Assembly (NCBI GenBank): GCA_021014325.1
Contig: CM037466.1
Span: 13,976,765-14,040,764, forward strand
Direction: 5' to 3'
Length of the DNA stretch: 64,000 nucleotides
Source: Plazaster borealis
Taxonomy: Eukaryota > Echinodermata > Asteroidea > Forcipulatida > Labidiasteridae
Position 1 is the stretch's first letter. The number at the start of each line of letters is the position of its first letter. Below the pieces are notes generated by a model. The model did not search any database and was not told the origin of the DNA. It saw nothing but the letters and a program-made list of their open reading frames with translations. Positions 35,867-48,776 of this stretch are shown here, piece by piece. A program made the position numbers and the translations under genes.

Positions 35867-35869
35867 AAC

Positions 35870-37068
35870 ATAAAATAAGTCTTTTCAGAGTTCTCAAAAT
35901 CACAAAAAATACTCCCTTCTGATTTGCTTTAAACTCGCGAAGAGCCAATATCGATCTTTACTGTGAATCAATCTCAATTGCAAGCAAAGTGTGATATCAC
36001 TGTGGCAATAATTGACAACTCATCTTTAAGATGAATCTTAAGTTGAATCGAGCCCAGAAACAACAAATAAGAAAGATACATTTTTCTGATAACTAAGATT
36101 TATATTTGAATTATCTAAGTTTTAAAGAGACTATACGTCGTTCTAAGATAATTTATCTCGGAATACGGGACGCCGATGGTCACTGTAGGCTTCCGTACCG
36201 TTGTCAATTTGCGGTTAAAACTATAGCGCCTGTACAGATTACACTAAACATCAAAATGGTCATGGTGTACTGATTTTAGTGAAAAACCTGGAAATTTCTG
36301 CACAAGAAATTACTTTGCAACCGGAAACACGCCGTGTTTGAACAAAAGGCACTACAAGCCCATAGAGATATGATTTACGCTGATGAGATAGTTGGAAATA
36401 GATTTATTGAATATTACAAAACGTGTATTGTTGACATCTGGTAGCCAAAAGAAGGGCTTTCTTTATCGGGCAACAATGATCATATCTCATACCGGAAGAG
36501 AGAGAATTAATTTCAATATAAAAATGTCTGCGATTCGTTTTTGAATTTCAGTTTTCCGAAAAACGGAGACGTAATTTGAAGGAAGTGGAATTATTCCGAA
36601 TGGGTTTTCAATGGTCTACTGACATTAGTCATAATTAAAATTAATTGGGTGTAGATTTGAACGCTTTGAATGCTGTTTTGTTTCAACGACAACAGATTGA
36701 AGCTCGAACACAAGAGGGCTAAACACCGATCTGAGGGGTGCACCACACTAAAATTAGTAAAGCAACCCCATCGCAACCAATGATAATATACAAAAATACA
36801 AAATAAAAATGGTAAAAGTTTCTCAGCCTCTTGAAATCAAAGCAGATTACTAACAGCTAAACTTAATTTTTCTTTTCAATTTTTAGTAGGTTAGCCGAAT
36901 TCTTTTTTTGAGCTGATGCTTATACAAAATGAAAATACCCCTGAACGAGTAAACTGGCCAAACTCCTCCTTGGAAAAAAGATACTACAGTTTCTATAGCA
37001 AAAAGGGCAATTTTTTTGGAGGGCCAACATTGCTCCAGGGCGAAAATCAACAACCCAAGGGGCACAAT

Positions 37069-37070
<2 letters not shown>
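35870..37070. other. intergenic, no gene recognised
   Basis: AT-rich. No element borders or coding exons recognised. Confidence 0.4.
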
Positions 37071-37109
<39 letters not shown>

Positions 37110-37111
37110 GC
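37071..37111 (+). repeat. (GTT)n microsatellite
   Basis: About 13 uninterrupted TTG triplets. Confidence 0.95.
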
Positions 37112-37515
37112 TTATAGTTGTTGTCAAATCAAGTAAAAATACAAGGAAACCTACAAATTGCAATTTGATTGTCTCAAACAATTGAAATGTGCACCTATTC
37201 CAGTACAGCTTTCACACAAAGAAACCAGCAGGCCTATTTGTATTCAATATGGTGGTTTTCCACCAGTCGATATTTAGTTGGTAGAGTTTCTTTCGCTGTT
37301 TATTCACCCCGACCGTCCCTATCAGGTGTAACGTGGATAATCAACAAGTTCTGAATGTCACATTTTTGTCTGGTGACGATGATGTCATACCGGTAACCAC
37401 ACGGATTATAGTTTCTGTTATTCTCCCGAATAAGTAACTGTATATACTTTGAACTTCTGGTGACATTTAAAGGGATGTTGTATATACATGTACATGGTTA
37501 GGTGTATCACCTGCA

Positions 37516-37692
37516 TAGACCTTATGCACATGACGTCATTTGAGTCAGACGCCCTTGGCTAGAAGTCAAAAGAAGGTTGGTCATTGGCCCATCCTGCGCG
37601 CCGCGCGTACATTGATGTGCGTTTTAGATTGTTACATCATCGTTTTACCTCTAACATGACGGCGTGATGACGTCATTGCATAAGGAGGTCTG
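37516..37692. mobile_element. small MITE M with ATGACGTCAT in both arms
   Basis: The ends AGACCTTATGCACATGACGT and ATGACGTCATTGCATAAGG plus AGGTCT form inverted repeats. The core contains GCGCGCCGCGCG. Each arm carries a palindromic CRE-like TGACGTCA. Confidence 0.65.
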
Positions 37693-37699
37693 TTCAGAA

Positions 37700-39170
37700 G
37701 TGGAGTTTGGTTAAATCATTATAACAATAAAGAGAAGCTTCTGTTAGTAAGAACATACCAAGAATGTCTGATATTTCTAAATCTTGACGTCTGCGCTCAT
37801 TGCCACCCCAACCTTCCGGCAAAACAACAAAATAAAGCTTTTTAAATACACCAGATAAAGCCTTTTAAAACTGGAGACAATTTTAAATACAATTCCAGAT
37901 GTCGACCTCCACCATGAAAACAAGACTGAGAGAATAAAGACAAATGACCTCAGCTGGTTTGGGAAGTCAAGTTGGCATAATAACCAAATCTCTTAACCCC
38001 CCCCCCCCACCCCGCCCATTAAAAGGTGCTTCCATTGTGAGCAGCACCCGTCAGTCAGTCTGATGGAGAGGAACGTCTTGGCTTTCCTTGGCGTTATAAT
38101 GCACTTTCTCGCCTTCGGGACCGACTACACTTTTGGTTGTCCATACCATAGAGAAAGGACTCAATGTCTATACCATTTACGCTAATATAGGACTAGAACT
38201 TCTTTTTGCGTCGTCGTGACATCCGCGAGTTTTACTAACCAGTGGGTGGCAAAAATATGGGCAGCATTCACTGCAAAAAAACACAACCATTATCATGTAA
38301 ATACTATGGTGGTCAGTGTTTGGAAAAGAAAAAAAAGTTCCATGCTCAGATGGATTTACCACCAAATAATATTACTTTATTTTAGATGCTTAATTTATTT
38401 GTAAACTAAACATTATTTGGTGTATGGTTTTTTCATTAGGTACTCTGCTGACTCTTTCGCATTTCCCTCGCCAGAAGACTTCAAATTGTGTGATGGTAAG
38501 GTTGGAGGGTTTCTTCTTCTCTACTTACCGAATTTGTGTGTTTACAAATTGGCTCAATTATTCACATACATTGTACTCGGGGCCTAATGTCAAGCTGTTT
38601 GGCACCAACAACAAAATGCTTAGCTCAGAAAAATAATACCAAGCAGAATTCATTGCATAATTCAATCGTGTTGTAACGACTGGTGCCCCGTTATTATTTA
38701 TGCTTAGCCGAAAGAACCGTGCATAGCAATATTTTCTGCGTAACGGCTTTGTGACATTGAACCCTGCATATGTCATGCTCTGTGACCAAACATTGAACAA
38801 TGACCGTACAACGATAATTGAGCTTTCAAACAAAAACTCATGACAGCGCCTTGAATAAAGTTAAGCCGAGCAAAAGTTTGAGTGTTGGTAGAAAAGGCGT
38901 CATAACGAGAGAACTCACCGCGTACTTGTTTATGCACATGTTCTGTACTTTGTACGTGTACATTGTAAGCCTCGAACCAAGACTATAGTAATGACCTTGC
39001 TGGGTATCTTCCTTTCTGGTCTGTTCTGGCCAGTCTGTCGACGACCGTTCGTAAAGTGAAAGCGGGCACTATTGCTTGTTCACGGTGCAGCCTCTCTCTC
39101 CATCGAGTTATATTAAGGACACCGGAAGTAACTCTTTGGTTTGAGAAATCGCAAGATAATTGAAAAATTG
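37700..39170. other. intergenic, no gene recognised
   Basis: No recognisable exon. A poly-C run lies at 37999-38009. A decayed piece at 38579-38690 (GGGGCCTAATGTCAAG... GCTTAGC) may be an old element C copy. Confidence 0.35.
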
Positions 39171-39174
39171 ACCG

Positions 39175-39300
39175 TGAATAATGGAGGTCCAGGGTTCGAA
39201 TCCTGCTGTGAGTTAACTTAATCCTTACATAGGCAAAAGCAAGGTGGGTGAAGTGAATGCACACTAAACCTTAACTTGACTAAAGGTTAATTACCCCTGT
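39175..39300 (+). repeat. SINE fragment with B box
   Basis: GGGTTCGAATCCTG at 39192-39205 is a clear Pol III B box; the upstream A box is not evident. Confidence 0.4.
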
Positions 39301-39329
39301 TCGGTGTTCGATTCTTGAATTGCTTAGAG

Positions 39330-39716
39330 ATTGATCTCACTCTGGTTTTGTGGGGTTCGAGTCCCGTCGTAAACCGGCACAACATTACGTGGATTGGAAA
39401 TCAATCCAGTTTTGGTTTTGTGGGGTTCGAGTCCCGTCTTAAACCGGCACAACATACGTGAATTGGAAATCAATCCAGGTTTGGTTTTGTGGGGTTCGAG
39501 TCCCGTCAACATACGTTGATTGGAAATCAACCCAGGTTTGGTTTTGTGGGGCACAACATCTGTGGATTGGAAATTAACCCAGATCTATAGTTTTGTGGGG
39601 TTCGAGTCCCGTATTGTTAAGCCATCACAACATACGGGGATTGGAAATCAACCCAGGTCTGGTTTTGGTGGGTTCGAGTCCCTTCTTAAACCGTCACAAC
39701 CTAGGTCTTGTATGGT
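39330..39716 (+). repeat. ~70-bp minisatellite containing a B-box word in most units
   Basis: About five to six units carrying TGGTTTTGTGGGGTTCGAG, TTAAACCGGCACAACATACG and GATTGGAAATCAA(T/C)CCAG. Most units retain GGTTCGAGTCCCG, a tRNA B-box match. Confidence 0.85.
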
Positions 39717-42027
39717 TTCCCATCAGTTCATTAATGGTTTCCTCCTACATCAGAAACAGAACATCCACCGTCCTCCTCGTACGTGTTTCCCGAGGCAAAC
39801 AGACTACCGTGCTTTAAATACTTCCCTTTTAAAAACATTTCTTGATTTTATTATTTAAAACAATCTAAAATGTGTTAAGCTGACAGTGTTACTTGCCTAT
39901 GTGGAAACCTTCGTTCAGTCTATAGGCTTTAAGTACCGTCATTAGCAGAGGTTTTTTTCTATGCGCCCGGAGTGTCTCTCTGACAGACACGGCGCTCTAC
40001 AGAATGTCCATTTTATTATTATTAACAAAACTGATCAATAGAAGCGATACCAAAAGTTACCACAGCGTAACATACCTATTTGATTACATCTGGCACACTG
40101 AACTACGCGCCGCAGATGGTAATCAATATACGCATCGTGCAATGGTTCACACTCGCTACTGTTTAGCAATAATACAAAAATGTTGTCACTTGGTTTGATA
40201 TCTCTAATCAGCTGGCCATGGGGCAAAGGTTGAGCAATTGGGGCAATACTTAGAGCATTTGGGATTATCAGAGAGTATCATGTTTATCGAGTGTTAGATG
40301 AGGTTAACCCAAGGACAGGTTCCCACGGCAGTACTTCGTTGTTATTGAACCCCTAGGGGTCTTAATCCCCACCCCCTGGTTACCCTCTGGGCACCCCCTG
40401 GGCACCCCAGGGCTGGCAAGTTCCCCTCCCCTTACAGCGGTAAAAGTGTGATTTTAGACGAGCAAGGAAATTGTCCTGTATAGTTTTTTTGCCAGTGTTC
40501 CGCCCATTTGTGTCCTGGAATTTAGATTTCCTACTAATATCACTGTTTGTAGTAATTGAAGACAAATATCTCAACAAAACAAAGTATTATTCTTGTAATA
40601 GCTGATCACATTGCAGTAAACCGATCATATTATAATATAGTGCAACGAATCAAGGTCATTGGTGTTAAGGGTGAGAGGCACGTGCATAGAGGCACTTGCC
40701 CCACCCCCAATTAAAGTCCGTCGACTCCGTACACTACCCCCCCCCTCCTCCCGTGTGCCCCCATTTCAAAATCTGTACTTTTGATGTTAAACATTAACGG
40801 AATAAAGTGTTACACTTTATAATTTATAATTTAAATGTTTTGTTTTAAATTGTATTTGTTTTACTATTTGTTTATTTACACACAGACATTGTTTCTCGTT
40901 CCACGTCATATCTTTTGAACAAAACAAATAGTAAATGGCACAACCAGAGCGCTGGAAGGGGCTTGTTTTAGAAAGGTGCAAACGGTAACTACAGTTTTAA
41001 TTGGCGAAAAGTGCCCCCAAGATTGAAATGGAGCACCGGCCTTGTACCCTCTAAAATTAGACCCGTATAGATCACAGTCCAGCCTCATCACCAGTGATCT
41101 ACAAAACGCCTTCTTGCGATCGCCCGTGATTCAAGTGTAGTGACCATTTTGTCCTTTCTTCTTCATGTTTCCAACCAATTATTGTACACCTTAATGAAAA
41201 CCTTTTTTTATCCCGTGCATAGAATAGTAAAATGGCGAATGATGCATGCAATAACTCCACAGTCCAATTTTTGAGATTTTGAACCCAACCGGGTTGTCAA
41301 AGCAAAACACAACCAGTGGAACATGATGACAATGGGATTACTGCGCGCGTTCGTACCAAAATAGAAGAAGTCGTTAAAAGAGAACGCGGCCCTGACGGTC
41401 ATATTTGTTGATCAAAGCGATGACATCCCAACAGAAGATAGCTATTTACAATTTTGGATTAGAACTCGTCATGCTCGTTTGGTTTTAATGACATTTTTAT
41501 CATCTGTAATAAAAAATAAGTTAATCCTGAAGCCTCCAGAGGTCGATGTTTAGTAAAATCAGTCTCATATTAAAAGAAAACAAGATATAAGGTCCGGTGA
41601 GTTTTATAGTGTAACACTTTGTGGCACTTAATGCGAGAAAAAGTAATTTAAGTTCAATTTAATTAAGGAAGTTGTCATTAAAAAGAGATGCAGTCATATT
41701 TGGCACCAGAACTCGTCGTGTTTAACAATCGACCATTTTTCTGTGTTACAATGGGGGCTCGGGGTGGCTCTGGTCAGGCGCCCGTGACGTGCGACCTCAA
41801 GTTGAACTTTCGGTCATAGACGCTTGTTCACCAGCAAGTGTGAGTCTTTATTTAACAATCGTGTGTAATAAATGATCAGTCACGAGAGGAAAATTTGATA
41901 TTTCATTTGTTTTATAAAATTTCGACTTCGTAGTGTGTAAACCTTTGGGTGGCTTTTAGAAGACACCGTAGTCTGAGACCTCAAGAACCGTAATCTCAAT
42001 ATACGGAGCCTTGCGAATTGTCCAAAA
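39717..42027. other. intergenic, no gene recognised
   Basis: TTCCCACG at 40320-40327. GGGCACCCCCTGGGCACCCC short tandem near 40387. A ~70-bp stretch at 40957-41035 (GGGGCTTGTTTTAGAAAGG) has a relative at 45599-45670. Confidence 0.4.
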
Positions 42028-42404
42028 GTGGACACTATTGGTAATTACTCAAAATAATTATTGGCATAAAACCTTACTTGGTAACGAGTAATGGGGAGCT
42101 GTTGATAGCATAAAACATTGTGAGAAACGGCTCCCTCTGAAGTAACGTAGTTTTCGAGAAAGAAGTAATTTTCCACGAATTTGATTTCGAGACCTCGGAA
42201 TTAGATTTTGAGGTCTCGAAATCAAGCATCTGAAAGCACACAACTTCGTGTGACAAGGGTGTTTTTTCTTGCATTATTATCTCGCAACTTCGACGACCAA
42301 TTGAGCTCAAATTTTCACAGGTTTGTTATTCTATGCATATGTTGAGATACACCAAGTGAGAAGACTGGTCTTTGACAATTACCAAACGTGTCCAGTGTCT
42401 TTAA
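42028..42404 (-). mobile_element. MITE family A, copy A11 (third hairpin type)
   Basis: The arms are family A (ends GTGGACACTATTGGTAATT and ATTACCAAACGTGTCCAGTG, TTAA at 42401-42404). The centre is GATTTCGAGACCTC ... GAGGTCTCGAAATC at 42182-42224, unrelated to the other hairpins. Confidence 0.85.
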
Positions 42405-44194
42405 CACGGTATTTTGTCAATCTGTTAGTCTCTCCCTCCAATATTTTGTTACAAAAACTGGATTTAATGGTATTTTGATTGTTGACAAGTTGAGCTTGAG
42501 CAACGATGAGTGAAATGGAGGTTTTGATTGACCCTCTCGCCTTTGAATGACGATATACAACCTCGTCCTCAATAGTTCAGTGTCACAGCTATAGCTGCTC
42601 AGTCCGTCACGCGGCCTTTAGGCTCAGACTTTCCACTGCTATTAATTTGAAGCCTTGCGTGGAAAGCACACAATGCATGACAAAGCCTGAGATGATTAAA
42701 GTTGATAGTTTTGTTTGAACAATTTTTAACATTTGTAATATTACACACAGCTCTGTGTTACACATACACTCTGTGGACATTCTTTTGTTCTGTGCACTTA
42801 GGAAAAATCACCTTCAAAGCACTGTTAAAAACACTTTGTGGACGTGTGTAAGTCCACATAGTGTTTCAAATCCCTACACTGCAACTTTTTTATTAAATAC
42901 ACGGCTACAGTAAATGGCAGTCTGTTTTCAGTTACTTGTGGAACTAGTGGCGTATGATGAGTAGGGGTACAGGCAGCCCCACCCCTTACGGTAAATTTAA
43001 AGACTACATGACACAATCACAGTCGAATCTGGTGAAAGACTTGCCGAGACCATGGAGCAATCTAGTTCATTGCTCCATGCCCAAACATATTACAATGCTA
43101 AAAAACATGGATACCATTCTGACACGCGGAGGTATTTTAATTTGATCAAATTAATCCGTACATTGGCCCAATCAAAGCTGTAAATAGGACTCTGTGTTGA
43201 GGCAGGGTCATGTCAGGAGGGCTTGGGTTGCCCCCGTTTTTCCCCACCCCAAAAATGAAAATTGTTACACAACTGTTTAAAAGAGAGTGTCGGGGTCGAG
43301 GGGAATCGGTAAGACGTAACCTGGAGCCGTGGTCTCTGGCGCGTACCCCGCCTTTGAAGTCGGAGACGGGGGAAAACCAATTAGGATCTTGCGAAAGGGA
43401 CACTTCCCGAAAATAAAGGAATACAGTTTATTGACTTCTGTACTGAACCGGAAAAAAGGTTAATAAACAAGTTATTAGAAATACCTCTTTAAAATAAACA
43501 AAGTCTAAATGCAATTCAAACGAGGTGTTTTCCGGTAAATATCCTCCAAAAAGGAAATCACCGCAGCGAAACAGTAATTACAATTTAATAAAACGCATAT
43601 TTAGCTTTTCATCTGCACACACAAAACAAACTTTAAATTATGAGGGGAAAACTAACAATAACGGGCTTTTTTTTTTCTTGTCCTCGTTTAACGAATTGAA
43701 AATTATTTTTCACGCGATGCTTTGCGCCAATCCTTTTGTCACGAGATTTCTAAAAAGGAATTTCGTAGTTGGTGTGAACTCTCCAGCTGAGAGTTCTTTT
43801 GTGATATAAAGCATGCATGAAATTTCAGAGTCGTCCCCAAATTTTCTACTCTTTATTTTTGGTGCCTCTTTGAAAGCAAACCTATTACCTCATCATACAG
43901 CTGAAAACAATTCGGAGAAAATGCGATAATTTATCAGATTGTTAACATATTTTTGCCGTGAGTCATGGATATAAATACTTTTGATTTCACTTTGGTTAAG
44001 AGAAAAAGCATCCCCCCAAAAAACACCAAAAAACCCCGAAAACAACAACCAAACAAAGTTGGATTTATAGCGATGATGTCATGAAGTTACTATTTTTGGG
44101 AGACGTCATTGATGTAAGTATTTGTGAAAAATATCGTTATTGATTCTCGTTCGTACAAATACGAGGTTGTTTGTAAATGTGCACCGTCATGATC
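42405..44194. other. intergenic, no gene recognised
   Basis: No recognisable exon or element. Purine-rich low complexity at 44010-44060. Confidence 0.4.
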
Positions 44195-44587
44195 TTAAAA
44201 GGTCTGAATACGTTTGGTAATGACTCTGAAAATTAATTGCAATAAAAACTTCCTTTGTAAGAAGTACAGCAGCTTTGGATAGTATAATGCATTTTGAGAA
44301 ACTTTTCACCTTGAAGTACTGCGGTTATGGAAAAAGATATCAGTTGTTATCCCCAAAAATTTGAATCTGAGAAGCGTTACTGCAGTAACGTTTCTCAGAT
44401 TGTGTATTCCAATTGCAGGTTATTCTTCCTGCGTGGACATAACCGCTCCAGATTTTCGGCAATATCTCAAAAACGCTACCAACTTTTGAAATAATTTTTT
44501 TTTCACAAGTTAGTTCTTTGGTATATATCTACAATATGATTGAAACATACGATGGGTTCTAATGACCAAACGTATACAATCTCTTTA
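44195..44587 (+). mobile_element. MITE family B, copy B2
   Basis: Left TTAA at 44195-44198. The interior matches B1 and B4. The central palindrome GAAGCGTTACTGCAGTAACG and flanks give a long stem. The right TTAA is lost (CTCTTTATAG). Confidence 0.8.
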
Positions 44588-46934
44588 TAGGTGACAGGGA
44601 AATTGGATGCAGCGAGTACAAACAGGTGCAGCACACCACTTAACGGTTCCATACTTGATAATGGTACATTTAAGAACCATTCTTGTTTGTATCGTCAAAA
44701 CTTCCCGCCAAAACACCCAAAGGAAGTTTGTTTTTGCTGAAAAGAGTAATGATTGATTCTTCACTTCTGTCATTTTTTAAGCACGGGGTTGGTGTCGATA
44801 GCGCCACTCAGGCGACCCCCAAGTTGGCGCTATCTCTGCCTTGTCGGACGTCGAGGAATTTTAAAGACTTTCTGCAATTTTAGAGAATGACCAAAGCGTA
44901 AAAGTTATTTTCTCCTCGTGTATCTGACGTGGGAGTCAATGACCTAGAGATCACTGGCAACGATGAAAGAGTCCGGCAAATCAGTTTGTTTTCATGTTTA
45001 CACTTTTGTGATACACTTTCGTGTATATTGTTATATTTTTTGTTTAGGTACGGTGGGGGAGGGGGTTGAGGGGGGGTGTCCGAAGTGAAAACCATGTTGT
45101 TTAATACAGAATGTTACACGAGCTCTTCAAGGTTTTCTACTAAAATAACTAAATTGATTCAAGTTGTTGAAGTTTGAACTGGTTTCCCAAGTTAGCGCGA
45201 ATCTTTGTTGTCCTAAAAGTGGGAAGCAAGCAGACAGTGTTCGTCCAAAAAAATAATTGTCAAAAACGCAAAGCAATTATTTTAACTTGCTTTGAATTGT
45301 TTAAAATTATTATGTATCTTGGAATCTAGAATACTGAAATTCTTTTCCAATGCTGTCTATTACACCATATAGCCTATAGACGCAAAGCTTGAAGATTTGT
45401 TGGTCGAGGGTTCAGAACGCGGGCTCCTAGAGCTTGGGGTTAAGTGACACAATTCTTCCCGGGGCCCGTGGGCTCATAAAACCGAAGTCATAAATCTGCC
45501 AAAATAACATATTTGTGGAAAAGTAAACAGAAGTGTTAATTACCAATGACCCTGCGGGTGGGTGAACGTGACCATGTTTAAAAAAAAAAGATTATTTAAA
45601 AGGGGCTTGTTTAAGAGAAATGCAAACGGAAAGTACAGTTTTAACATGGCCAGAAGTGCCTCCTAGAAAAAAGGTGCTCCCCTTGTGAGTGCCCCCCCCC
45701 CCCTAAGTTTTACCCTATAGATTCGGCAATGGTTGGGAACAGTTTATACGGCACCCATTTTACAAATACTTGTCTCAAACAACCCATGATGTACTTCTCT
45801 CAAAAGAAGGAGAACACGCAAACAAAATGAATCCATCACCAACACTATTATTTTGGAATTTTGTCAGGAAAAAAAAACGTCGTTCGCAACATTATCAGAC
45901 GGGAAACGAAACGTGCAGCAGTTTGTTGTATTATGCATTGTACACAGTGCGGTTTTGACACTATGCATACAATACTTTTGGAGCAGTTTCTCAAGAACTA
46001 ATGAATATGCATGAAAGAGTTCGTTGACATCACTGTACACACAGCCGCGAGTTACTGTCCCGGCGCTTAACCTAATATGATTATTCATTAGTGTTTTATG
46101 ACATTACGTAGTTTAATTTGCATGAGGTGTTTAAAAAAAAATCTGCTTACGTTGTCGTGACCCCAGGACATGTCTCACGAACATGTCGAAACTTGGTTCA
46201 AAAAAATTTGACTGTCTGTAGATTTTCTATTTAAAAAAAATTAGCGAGAAGTGGGACTATCTTTTCAAAGTCGACCGAATCGCTGTGGGTAAATACTTCT
46301 GTGTGGAGAGGCTTAAAAACTCAAACATGTGACTTATTTCAACGCACGATTCACTTGTATACAAAATTGCAATTTAGTTCATCTATTATATATCAATTGG
46401 CTAATTGGTGATGGAGTATTTAGCCTGATGGAAGTTTAGCTCGTAGTACATTGTAAAATCTTCCCCTGTCATTAGGAAATTGATTTCGAAAAGCTCTATA
46501 ATTTCTATTTTGTGCGCTATAATCTTCATGGAATGGCGCCTTATACATTTTAATTGTTATGTTAAATAACCAAGTTATGTTAAATAACCGCAGTCACAAG
46601 CCTACCATAAAAGACGAAATTTAGAAAAGAATTAAAAGTGTACTGCTTTTGACGTGGAACGTTTTACGAATCATAAATTTATTTCATTGTTTGCACATAG
46701 GGCGTGTGTGTGCCCAATTTTATGGCGCTGTTTATCGCGGAATCATTGTGTACGGCCCTCAGTTTGTGCTTTACCGGGTAGCCATAAGCAGAGATTTCCG
46801 CGGCGAGCACGCGCCGTGAAATCGGACACAGTAGAAATTGGGATACTTAGAAAAAAGGAGGTAGGCCTACACACTATTGTCTAGTTCATAATAATTATGT
46901 AAAGTAATTGCAGGAAATATTCCCCTGTATAATA
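44588..46934. other. intergenic, no gene recognised
   Basis: A p53-type double half-site lies at 46166-46188 and GTAGGCCTAC at 46861-46870. Poly-C at 45691. No coding evidence. Confidence 0.4.
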
Positions 46935-47311
46935 TTAATGGGTCTGTAAACGTTTGGTAATTATTCATAAAGTTAATGTAAACCAAAACTTACTTGGTAA
47001 GTAGAGCAGATTCTGATAGTGTAAAGCATTTGAGGAACATTTCACTTTGAAGTAATGTGTATATGGAAAAAGATATCAGTTCTTATCCAAAAATATTTGA
47101 ATCTGAGAAGCGTTTCTGTCAGAAACGTTTCTCAGTGTGTATTCCAATTGCGGATTATTCTTCCTGCTCCAGATTTTCGGCAATATCTCAAAAATGCTAA
47201 CACATTTTGAAATGAAATTTTCACAGGTTTGTTTTATGGTATATATCTACAACTATATAGGATTGAAACAAGCAGTGGGTTCCAATTACCAAACGTCTAC
47301 AATCCCTTTAA
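46935..47311 (+). mobile_element. MITE family B, copy B3
   Basis: TTAA at both ends. The central hairpin AGCGTTTCTGTCAGAAACG is different in its tip from B2. It lacks the TGGACATAACCG block. Confidence 0.8.
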
Positions 47312-47713
47312 GGGTGAGATATGATGAGCAAGCAAAAAGCAGGAAACTCCAGCCCGTTTCACGGTACACGTTACGACTTGATTTTGTTATTATCTTTATT
47401 CAAACAAAATTAGTTCATGCGCCTGTCTGGCTTTTGAAACACCCCACACAGTCATAGATTGGGAAAACAGCCTTGTGACTTTGAGATGAGCTGTTTTATT
47501 TGAAGACCACGGGCAACAAGTCCTAACTTGATCGAATTCATGTACAGGTGCAATACCTGCAGATCAATCTGTTGCATCAGCAAACACTGTGGACACGCAC
47601 GACACCTTCGTATTGTGTTATGACCTTATAAGGAGATCTACCTGATGGGAACAGACTACCCCTATATTATGTTGGCTTCAATATGGCTTCAATTTTAGCT
47701 ATAATGTTCCTTC

Positions 47714-48056
47714 TTAAAGGCATCGTACACGTTTGGTAATGACTCAAAACAAATATTAGCATAAAAACTTACATGGTAACAAGCAACGGAGAGCTGTTGA
47801 TAGTATAAAACATTGTAGGAAACGACTCCCTCTGAAGTAACGTAGTTTTTGAGAAAGAGGTAATTTCTCACTAAAATAATAAAAACTTCTTGCAAGAAGT
47901 TTTTATTCCTATCTGAAAGCACACAAATTTGTACAACAATGGTGTTTTTTCTTTCATCATTTTCTTGCAACTTCGATGACCAATTGAGCCCAAATTTTCA
48001 CAGGCTTGTTATTTTATGCATATGTTGGAATTTCCAAACGTGTTCAATGCCTTTAA
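47714..48056 (-). mobile_element. MITE family A, copy A12
   Basis: TTAA at 47714-47717 and 48053-48056. First-type hairpin AACTTCTTGCAAGAAGTT. The right end has a ~30-bp deletion (GTTGGAATTTCCAAACG). Flanking DNA on both sides repeats GGCTTCAATTTTAGCTATAA. Confidence 0.85.
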
Positions 48057-48479
48057 TGTGGCTTCAATTTTAGCTATAATGTGCGTTCTTAAAAATTAAG
48101 GGAAACTATCACAATTAGGGGCACTAAATAACAGAAAATTGTAGCTAATGGCGAAGGTTTTACTGTAATTAGGAAGTGCGTCTATAAAGGAAAATGTCTT
48201 TGGGAAAAATGTGTCTCAGTCCGATGGTTTGTCTGGTTAATGAAATGTTTTCACAGATAAGTTTGGAAGAAATGTTTTTTGGTGGATTGACGGTTTGGCT
48301 GAGTATAATTACAAATTGTTGTCTTGGATTATATTTTTTTTTTATGTTTACGTTTACGAAATGCACAATAACATTACCTTAAAAGCCATTATTGACAGAG
48401 TATTCTCTTTTAATTATAGGAGTGTACAAAGTATGCTAATTTGTTAAATTTTGGAAGTCGTATATTATAAAAAAATTCT

Positions 48480-48776
48480 GTGCCGAGCCAATGTGGCTCA
48501 TCAGGCCAGTGCTTGTATTATCCGGTTTTATTGGCATTAAAGGACTGAGAATATTTCTATTCCCCCTGGACAGGACGCCATATAGTGCATCACAGGTTAC
48601 TCCCCAGCTCTCGCCGGTACCCATTTGTACTCCTGGATGGAGAGAGGCAATTATGATACAGTACGTACCTTGCTTAGGGACACGAGTATCGCGACTGACA
48701 AAACCAGGATTCGAACCCACATTTGTAAATTACAGAACTCGAGTCAACAGCCCTAGACCGCTTGGCTACGACACCT
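48480..48776 (-). mobile_element. tRNA-derived SINE, second type
   Basis: On the minus strand it begins GGTGTCGTAGCCAAGCGGTC (A box) and has GGGTTCGAATCCTGG (B box) near 48710. The body includes GTGTCCCTAAGCAAGG and TACAAATGGGTACC. Confidence 0.8.
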
